From: Pseudomonadota bacterium
GTDB lineage: Bacteria; Pseudomonadota; Gammaproteobacteria; Pseudomonadales; Cellvibrionaceae
Length of the DNA stretch: 11,608 bases
Assembly (NCBI GenBank): GCA_023416875.1
Contig: JAEZGT010000315.1
Span: 1-11,608 of the forward strand
Reading direction: 5' to 3'
In this document: piece after piece, positions 6,796-11,608 of the stretch
Layout of the letters: every line of letters starts with the position of its first letter
Numbering within the stretch: position 1 is the stretch's first letter
The notes under the pieces: model-generated
Seen by the model: only the letters and a program-made list of their open reading frames with translations
What the model was told of the DNA's origin: nothing
Databases searched by the model: none
Made by a program: the position numbers and the translations under genes

Positions 6796-7710
6796 ATGGC
6801 TCATCAACACGATGCATCGACCTATTACGTACCCGAGCAGAGCAAGTTGCCGCTGATCACGGCGTTCGCGATGTTTCTGACAGTGTTTGGTCTAGGGAGC
6901 TGGTTCAACGGTCTGGATAATGGACCATTTCTGTTTGCCGCCGGTTTCCTGGTTATGGCCGGAGTTATGTTCTCGTGGTTCAGTCAGGTAATTCGGGAAA
7001 ATCTTGCCGGTCTTAACAATGCCCAATTGAAGCGTTCTTATGTTTGGGGCATGGGTTGGTTCATATTTTCGGAAGTCATGTTCTTCGCGGCGTTTTTCGG
7101 CGCACTCTTTTATATCCGCACGATTTCATTGCCCGAATTGGGCAGCGGTAACAATAGCGAATTGTTATGGGGCGGATTTACTAACGATTGGCCGCTGATG
7201 ACCACACCGGATATGGCGGTGAGAGGTAATGATGCTGCCCATGTAGGGCCACAGGGCAATATGAGTAATCCGGGCATCGGTGGTTGGTTGGGCTGGTTGC
7301 CTTTCTGGAACACCACAGTGCTGTTGGCCTCCAGTTTTACCGTTCACTTCGCGCACACGGCACTGAAAAAGGACAACAAAAAACTGTTCAATATCTGGCT
7401 GGGTATTACCGTGGCGCTCGGCATCATCTTCTTGTTTTTGCAGGCGGAAGAATACATCCACGCGTATCAGGATCTCGGCCTCACTCTGAGCTCAGGCATT
7501 TACGGCGCTACATTTTTTATGCTGACAGGATTTCACGGTGCACACGTGACCATGGGAACCTTCATGCTGCTGGTGATGTTCCTGCGCTCAACCTTGAAAG
7601 GCCATTTCAATCATCACGATTGCTTCGGTTTTGAGGCGGCCAGTTGGTATTGGCACTTTGTTGATGTGGTGTGGCTGGGACTGTTTATCTTTGTTTACAT
7701 TCTCAGCTGA
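6796..7710 (+). CDS. coxC: Cytochrome c oxidase subunit III
   Basis: A 304-residue, seven-helix subunit III that stabilises subunit I and sustains proton uptake. Family motifs seen: WGMGWFIFSEVMFF with the conserved membrane Glu93, QAEEYIHAYQ, LTGFHGAHVTMG, and the C-terminal SWYWHFVDVVWLGLFIFVYI block. The segment between helices III and IV (about residues 111-170) is long, Gly/Asn-rich and hydrophilic, as in many beta- and gammaproteobacterial subunit III proteins and unlike the short mitochondrial loop. The gene follows ctaG after 69 bases, in the same operon. The TGA is followed within 20 bases by an intrinsic terminator, so this is the last gene of the transcript. It is complete with no anomalies. 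Confidence 0.97.
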   Translation: MAHQHDASTYYVPEQSKLPLITAFAMFLTVFGLGSWFNGLDNGPFLFAAGFLVMAGVMFSWFSQVIRENLAGLNNAQLKRSYVWGMGWFIFSEVMFFAAFFGALFYIRTISLPELGSGNNSELLWGGFTNDWPLMTTPDMAVRGNDAAHVGPQGNMSNPGIGGWLGWLPFWNTTVLLASSFTVHFAHTALKKDNKKLFNIWLGITVALGIIFLFLQAEEYIHAYQDLGLTLSSGIYGATFFMLTGFHGAHVTMGTFMLLVMFLRSTLKGHFNHHDCFGFEAASWYWHFVDVVWLGLFIFVYILS

Positions 7711-7956
7711 TCAACGCGTTTGTGATGGCGCCTTGGGGAGATTATCCCAAGGCGCTTTGTTTTTCAGTTGGCCGGTTTGAATTCCATAAGCAATGGTAGC
7801 CATCAAAGTTGTTGCCAGGGCGATGCGGATACCCAGTGCGTAGAGCGCGCGTTTCGATTCTGGCACGTTCATATCTTTCAATAAAAAAATCAGTCCGCCG
7901 GTCAGGCTGATTATCACCGCGACAAACAATATCAAAATCACAATTTTTAAAAGCAT
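7711..7956 (-). CDS. Small two-helix membrane protein, DUF2909 type (twin transmembrane protein)
   Basis: An 81-residue protein with two hydrophobic helices (about residues 4-26 and 40-58) joined by a short charged loop containing KDMNVPESKR. In Pseudomonas and relatives a small protein of this type sits at the same place, between coxC and SURF1 on the opposite strand, and is annotated DUF2909 or twin transmembrane protein; its function is unknown and a role in oxidase assembly is only inferred from context. The ATG at 7956 is supported by GGAGG (complement of 7967-7971) ten bases upstream. The stop codon abuts the coxC stop directly. The C-terminal tail from about residue 65 (LKNKAPWDNLPKAPSQTR) lies beyond the usual family end and is encoded by the cox terminator hairpin read on the other strand. 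The gene begins only 27 bases from the SURF1 start. Confidence 0.85.
   Translation of the reverse strand: MLLKIVILILFVAVIISLTGGLIFLLKDMNVPESKRALYALGIRIALATTLMATIAYGIQTGQLKNKAPWDNLPKAPSQTR
7728..7764 (+). terminator. Intrinsic terminator of the coxB-coxA-ctaG-coxC operon
   Basis: A perfect ten-base-pair stem, GCGCCTTGGG (7728-7737) and CCCAAGGCGC (7746-7755), with an eight-base loop, is followed by TTTGTTTTT (7756-7764). The T-tract is only on the plus-strand side, so it ends the rightward cox transcript and not the leftward gene. The whole element lies inside the 3' coding end of the minus-strand DUF2909-type gene. Confidence 0.9.
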
Positions 7957-7983
7957 TAGGCAATCGCCTCCACCGGGTTAAAA
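7957..7983. promoter_or_regulatory. 27-bp divergent gap between the DUF2909-type gene and SURF1
   Basis: This interval holds the Shine-Dalgarno sequence of the leftward gene (complement of 7967-7971) and at most a weak GGG (7975-7977) before the SURF1 GTG. It is too short for two promoters. The promoter of the SURF1-ctaA-ctaB-SCO group must therefore lie within the DUF2909-type gene, after the terminator at 7764; the AT-rich stretch at about 7921-7955 is the likeliest place, but no convincing hexamer pair was found. Confidence 0.45.
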
Positions 7984-8736
7984 GTGAACTCGCCAGAAAA
8001 AATTCCTTTTAAGCTGGACCTGAATTGGAAAATAAGCCTTTTTGCTGCGCTGTTTCTGCCGGTTTTGGTGGGACTGGGATTTTGGCAATTGCAAAGGGCT
8101 GATGAAAAAAGCACCATACAACAATCGCTCGAACAACAACAGGCCTTGCCCCCGCTCGATTTGGCGTTAGTGGATCCGCCGAAAAATATGCTTTTTCGAC
8201 GGGTTACCTTCTCTGGTCGCCCCGACCGCGAACATATATGGCTGGTGGAAAATCAGGTTTACCAGGGCAAGCTCGGATTTCACCTGGTGGTTCCCGTTGC
8301 ACTGGAGGGCGGTCGCCATGTCCTGGTTAACGCCGGTTGGCTGAGCGCACCCACGCACCGTCAGGATAACCCCGCTTTACCGGTGCTGCCGGAAACCGCG
8401 GTATTCACTGGGCAGTTGCGGACGGTGCGGGAAAATCCTTTGCTGCGCGCCCAACACACCGAGGAAGGCTGGCCTAAGCGTCTCTTGCAAGTCGATCTTG
8501 CGGCGATGGAAAACGCGCTCGGCAAACCTCTGTTGCCCTGGGTGGTGCAGTTGGATGAAACGAGCCCCATGGCGCAGACCGTGTACTGGCCGGTGCTGAA
8601 TATGTCGGCGGATAAACATATCGCCTACGCGGTGCAATGGTTTCTGCTGGCTTTGGCATTGGCGATTCTGTGGCTATACGCCAACAGCAATCTCGGCCGG
8701 CGCAAAGTGAAAAACGACAAAATTAATGACAGGTGA
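7984..8736 (+). CDS. SURF1 family cytochrome oxidase assembly protein
   Basis: A 250-residue inner-membrane assembly factor that assists heme a handling and insertion into subunit I. It has the SURF1 layout: an N-terminal helix (about residues 17-36) ending in GLGFWQLQRA (residues 30-39), a periplasmic domain with the LVENQVYQGKLGFHLVVP and VLVNAGWL segments, and a C-terminal helix preceded by KHIAYAVQWF, with His212, Tyr215, Gln218 and Trp219 conserved in the family. The GTG at 7984 is the first start after an in-frame TAG at 7957-7959 and puts the first helix at the expected distance; its ribosome binding site is weak. The stop overlaps the beginning of the next reading frame. It is the first gene of the second assembly operon. 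Confidence 0.93.
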   Translation: MNSPEKIPFKLDLNWKISLFAALFLPVLVGLGFWQLQRADEKSTIQQSLEQQQALPPLDLALVDPPKNMLFRRVTFSGRPDREHIWLVENQVYQGKLGFHLVVPVALEGGRHVLVNAGWLSAPTHRQDNPALPVLPETAVFTGQLRTVRENPLLRAQHTEEGWPKRLLQVDLAAMENALGKPLLPWVVQLDETSPMAQTVYWPVLNMSADKHIAYAVQWFLLALALAILWLYANSNLGRRKVKNDKINDR

Positions 8737-8743
8737 TTTAACG

Positions 8744-9355
8744 GTGAGTGATACCACCACACAACCGCAAAAAAGATCTTCCTGGCCGCTGCTCGCCATT
8801 CTCGCGATCACCGTGCTGCCAATCATCGCAGCGTATGTTGCGTTTTTTACTGGCGTGGGTGTGCCGGATGAAACCGTGAACGAGGGCGAACTGATTGCGT
8901 CGGCGAAAAATTTAACCGCCATTCTCGCGGACGCCGAGGGCGAAATCCCGGGGTTCGTTGACAACCTCAACTGGCGCTTGCTGATCCCTGTCCCGGAACA
9001 CTGCGGTGAAGTCTGTCAGCGAAACCTCTATATCACCCGTCAGGTCCACATCCGCTTGGCGGAAAAAGGGGATCGATTGGAGCGGTTTGCCGTGAATATC
9101 GGCGGTGCGGATGGAGAGAGCTTTCTCCAGAGCATAAAAGCGGAGCACCCAGGCATGAAACAATTTACGGTGTCCCGCGAGGTCTGGGATGAATGGCTGC
9201 GAGACAGCAATATTCCCGACAATCTCAATGAGGATCATTATTACCTGCTGGTAGATCAGGTGGGTTTCGCCATGATGTTCTACTCCACCCGGCAGGACGG
9301 CAATCAATTGCTGAAAGATCTCAAAAGGGTGTTGCGCTACAGCCCGGGTGGCTGA
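8744..9355 (+). CDS. Membrane-anchored SCO-like / thioredoxin-like protein with a CxxxC motif
   Basis: A protein of 203 residues from GTG 8744, or 209 from ATG 8726. I prefer GTG 8744 because AGGTGA (8731-8736, over the SURF1 stop) stands seven bases before it, while the ATG has no Shine-Dalgarno sequence. One membrane helix (about residues 13-35 from the GTG) anchors a periplasmic domain. The segment WRLLIPVPEHCGEVCQRNL has Cys87-x3-Cys91 with the spacing of the SCO copper site (CPDVC type), followed by an FAVNIGG strand and YYLLVDQVG, laid out like the thioredoxin fold of SCO. A His stands just before YYLLVD, but about two residues nearer than in canonical SCO, so a full Cu ligand set is uncertain. 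A gene of unknown function occupies this place in Pseudomonas as well. A copper or thiol role in CuA assembly is inference from motif and neighbourhood. Confidence 0.82.
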   Translation: MSDTTTQPQKRSSWPLLAILAITVLPIIAAYVAFFTGVGVPDETVNEGELIASAKNLTAILADAEGEIPGFVDNLNWRLLIPVPEHCGEVCQRNLYITRQVHIRLAEKGDRLERFAVNIGGADGESFLQSIKAEHPGMKQFTVSREVWDEWLRDSNIPDNLNEDHYYLLVDQVGFAMMFYSTRQDGNQLLKDLKRVLRYSPGG

Positions 9356-9382
9356 GCCGATCACGATTAAGCAGAGGTGCCA

Positions 9383-10435
9383 ATGTCCCACGCGCAATCC
9401 GTTGCCATCACATCACCAGCCGTCCGCAGCCGGCGCCGGTTGTTGTTCAGTCTGAGCATTTGTGCGGTCGCTTTGGCTATGGTGGTGGTAATTCTCGGTG
9501 CTTTTACCCGCCTTAGCGACGCTGGCCTCGGCTGCCCTGACTGGCCCGGTTGTTACGGCCATCTGACCTGGCCAAAATCGGCGGAGGATGTGGCCGCCGC
9601 CGAGGCGCGCTTTCCCGAAACTCCGGTAGAACACGATAAAACCTGGCCGGAGATGGTGCATCGTTATTTCGCCAGTCTGTTGGGTTTGACCATTCTTGTT
9701 CTGGCTTGGTTGGCTTGGCGCGGGCGCCGTGAAGAGCCGCTACCGGTAGGGCTGTCGTTGTTTCTGGTTGGCTTGGTTCTACTGCAAGGCGCGTTTGGCG
9801 CGTGGACTGTGACCCTTAAACTCTGGCCGCAGGTGGTGACGGCGCACCTGTTAGGCGGTTTCGCCACGGCAAGTTGTTTGTGGTTGTTGGCTCTGCGGCT
9901 GAGTTCCTGGCGTTTTACCGAGCCGGCAGGCGCTGGCATCCGTCGGCTTGCTCTTATTGGGCTGATCGCGGTGGTTGTGCAGATCGCTCTCGGCGGCTGG
10001 ACGAGCGCCAATTACGCCGCCGTCGCCTGCCCTGATCTGCCCACCTGCCACGGCGTCTGGTGGCCCCCGGCGGATTACTTACAAGGATTTAATATTTTTC
10101 AGCATGTGGGACCGAATTATCTGGGCGGGTTGCTGGACAATCATGCACGCACGGCGATTCATTTCACCCACCGGCTCGGCGCTGTGACCGTGACGGCGGT
10201 GTTGCTAGCGCTGACCTTTGGTGTGTGGCGCTTGCGTGACTCTTGGAGTCGGAGCATGAGTATGGTTCTGCTGGTAGCATTGGTCACGCAGGTTTCCCTG
10301 GGCATCAGCAATATATATTGGGTATTGCCGCTACCGGTTGCGGTGGCGCACAACGCGTTCGGGCTGGTGTTATTGCTGGTGCTGGTGACCCTGAACTACG
10401 GTTTACGCAAAGGCGGGGAGAAGAGACATGTCTGA
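9383..10435 (+). CDS. ctaA: Heme A synthase (COX15/CtaA family)
   Basis: A 350-residue, eight-helix membrane enzyme that oxidises the C8 methyl of heme O to the formyl group of heme A. The protein is two related four-helix halves. The conserved heme-binding His residues are visible as His93 (VHRYFA), His155 (TAHLLGG), His263 (THRLGA) and His323 (VAHNAFG). Each half also has an external cysteine pair in a matching motif: Cys51/Cys57 (CPDWPGC) and Cys216/Cys222 (CPDLPTC). The ATG at 9383 is chosen because AGAGG (9373-9377) stands five bases before it; an in-frame GTG at 9377 would sit on that site. It lies 27 bases after the CxxxC gene and its stop overlaps ctaB by eight bases. It works directly after CtaB in the pathway. 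Confidence 0.96.
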   Translation: MSHAQSVAITSPAVRSRRRLLFSLSICAVALAMVVVILGAFTRLSDAGLGCPDWPGCYGHLTWPKSAEDVAAAEARFPETPVEHDKTWPEMVHRYFASLLGLTILVLAWLAWRGRREEPLPVGLSLFLVGLVLLQGAFGAWTVTLKLWPQVVTAHLLGGFATASCLWLLALRLSSWRFTEPAGAGIRRLALIGLIAVVVQIALGGWTSANYAAVACPDLPTCHGVWWPPADYLQGFNIFQHVGPNYLGGLLDNHARTAIHFTHRLGAVTVTAVLLALTFGVWRLRDSWSRSMSMVLLVALVTQVSLGISNIYWVLPLPVAVAHNAFGLVLLLVLVTLNYGLRKGGEKRHV

Positions 10436-11345
10436 CGCCATGATCAGTAAGGATGAGCGCTCATCCTGGTTGGATTATTGGGAACTGTGCAAACCCAATG
10501 TGGTTGCCCTCATGATCCTGACGTCGCTTATCGGCATGCTGCTGGCGGTGCCGGGGGCGGTGCCTCTGCAGGTATTGTTGCTCGGCAATTTGGGCATTGC
10601 CCTGTGTGCCGGTTCCGCCGCAGTGGTGAATCATCTGGTGGACCGCCACATCGATCTGAAGATGGCGCGCACTTTTAACCGCCCCATTGCTAAAGGGCGG
10701 GTGGCTCCGGCGCATGCGCTGATTTTTGCTTTTGTTATCGGCGGTTTGGGCATGGCCATACTGCTGATCTATATCAATGCCCTTACTGCCTGGTTAACCC
10801 TGGCATCGCTGCTGGGCTATGCAGTGGTGTACACGCTCTTCCTCAAACGAGCCACTCCGCAGAACATCGTGATCGGCGGTCTCGCCGGCGCCGCTCCCCC
10901 CTTACTGGGTTGGACGGCAGTGACAGGCACTCTGGACGGCCACGCATTGTTGCTGGTGTTGATCATCTTCGCCTGGACTCCGCCGCACTTCTGGGCGCTC
11001 GCGGTCCACCGGCAGAAGGAATACGCCAACGCCGAGATCCCTATGCTTCCGGTGACCCACGGCGAGCGCTACACCAAGATCCATATATTGCTGTACACCT
11101 TCATTTTATTGGCGGTGAGCCTGCTGCCATTCGCCACGGGGATGCTGCATTTGATCTATCTGGTCGGCGCACTGATTCTCGGCGTGATTTTTATCGGCTA
11201 TGCGACGCTGATGCTGGTGTCCCCCAAGCCGGGTACCGGTATGGCAACTTTTAGATATTCCATCGTGTATCTGATGCTGTTGTTTGGGCTGATGCTGATT
11301 GACCACTACACCTTTCCGATTACCGGTCACGTGGTGGGCTTCTGA
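10428..11345 (+). CDS. ctaB: Protoheme IX farnesyltransferase (heme O synthase)
   Basis: A 305-residue, multi-helix UbiA-family prenyltransferase (also called cyoE) that adds a farnesyl group to heme B to make heme O, the substrate of CtaA. The first Asp-rich motif is NHLVDRHID, with Asn68, Asp72 and Asp76, followed by the family segment MARTFNRPIAKG. Further typical blocks are LKRATPQNIVIGGLAGAAPPLLGW, split here over about residues 140-165, and HFWALAVHRQKEYANAEIPMLP, which contains the second polar motif near residue 200. The start ATG at 10428 has GGGGAG (10415-10420) seven bases upstream and lies eight bases inside ctaA; the TGA shares one base with the SCO start. These overlaps indicate a single transcript with coupled translation. 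The gene is complete. Confidence 0.96.
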   Translation: MSDAMISKDERSSWLDYWELCKPNVVALMILTSLIGMLLAVPGAVPLQVLLLGNLGIALCAGSAAVVNHLVDRHIDLKMARTFNRPIAKGRVAPAHALIFAFVIGGLGMAILLIYINALTAWLTLASLLGYAVVYTLFLKRATPQNIVIGGLAGAAPPLLGWTAVTGTLDGHALLLVLIIFAWTPPHFWALAVHRQKEYANAEIPMLPVTHGERYTKIHILLYTFILLAVSLLPFATGMLHLIYLVGALILGVIFIGYATLMLVSPKPGTGMATFRYSIVYLMLLFGLMLIDHYTFPITGHVVGF

Positions 11346-11608
11346 TGTCTGCACCGATTCCGGACACACAGCAGCATCGCAATATCATGCGCACCATATG
11401 GATTTTGCTGGCGTTTATGGCTGTGGTGATTGCGCTGTTCCTACACAAGTTTTTGTCGCCGCGCGTGTTGTCACCTCAGGAGCTCGCGCTCAACGGTGCG
11501 GTGGTATTCGATAAGCCGCGCATCATTCCGCCGTTCGAACTTGTGGATCAAAAAGGGGCGCCTTTCACCCTGGAGCGTTTGCAGGGTAAATGGTCTCTGG
11601 TGTTTTTC
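11345..11608 (+). CDS. SCO1/SenC family copper chaperone, 3' end outside window
   Basis: The first 88 codons of a SCO protein, which carries copper to the CuA site of subunit II. The ATG shares its first base with the last base of the ctaB stop codon. One membrane helix (about residues 18-34, IWILLAFMAVVIALFL) anchors the protein with its C-terminal domain in the periplasm. Then come PPFELVDQKGAPFTLERLQG and KWSLVFF, which is the strand just before the expected FGFTxCPDVCP copper motif; the window ends exactly there, so the Cys and His ligands cannot be checked. The frame is open to the edge. The position after ctaB matches the SCO/SenC gene of the Pseudomonas aa3 cluster. It supplies the canonical partner to compare with the CxxxC protein at 8744. 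Confidence 0.9.
   Translation, partial: MSAPIPDTQQHRNIMRTIWILLAFMAVVIALFLHKFLSPRVLSPQELALNGAVVFDKPRIIPPFELVDQKGAPFTLERLQGKWSLVFF

Noticed and set aside
9377..9382. GTG at 9377 as the ctaA start
   Set aside because: It would overlap the AGAGG that serves as ribosome binding site for the ATG two codons later, which is the better start.
1..11608. Mobile elements, CRISPR arrays, tRNA/rRNA genes or an undescribed defence system
   Set aside because: No transposase, integrase, repeat array, tRNA-like fold or defence-type domain was seen; the window is a conserved respiratory locus.

Overview
The window carries a complete bacterial aa3-type cytochrome c oxidase locus with its assembly genes, preceded by the end of an unrelated peptidase locus. 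The gene order coxB-coxA-ctaG(cox11)-coxC, then a small opposite-strand two-helix protein (DUF2909 type), then SURF1, a CxxxC membrane protein, ctaA, ctaB and SCO, is the arrangement I know from Pseudomonas and related Gammaproteobacteria. The neighbouring prlC-yheV pair also points to Gammaproteobacteria. The intermediate GC content and the divergence from the E. coli and Pseudomonas proteins as I remember them suggest a Cellvibrionales/Pseudomonadales-type organism, but I cannot fix the genus.

Layout. (1) 2-2238, plus strand: oligopeptidase A (prlC, 5' end outside the window) overlapping a small YheV-type zinc-ribbon gene. (2) 2240-2947, minus strand: an unrecognised, probably soluble protein whose stop codon lies one base from the yheV stop. 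(3) 2948-3470: a 523-base divergent intergenic region that should hold the oxidase promoter and a leader with tandem hairpins. (4) 3471-7710: coxB (with a fused cytochrome c domain), coxA, ctaG and coxC, closed by a strong intrinsic terminator. (5) 7711-7956, minus strand: the DUF2909-type gene, whose last codons are formed by that terminator. (6) 7984 to the end of the window: SURF1, a SCO-like CxxxC protein, ctaA, ctaB and the first 88 codons of SCO, all overlapping or closely spaced.

How the genes work together. CoxA, CoxB and CoxC form the proton-pumping oxidase core. CtaB and CtaA convert heme B to heme O and then heme A. SURF1 assists heme a insertion. Cox11 (CtaG) delivers copper to CuB in CoxA, and SCO delivers copper to CuA in CoxB. 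The uncharacterised CxxxC protein between SURF1 and ctaA probably joins the copper or thiol step.

Most of the window is a well-known system. The parts worth a second look are the SCO-like protein, the terminator that doubles as coding sequence, the 27-base divergent gap before SURF1, the coxB leader hairpins and the unknown minus-strand gene. I saw no mobile element, CRISPR array, tRNA or rRNA.
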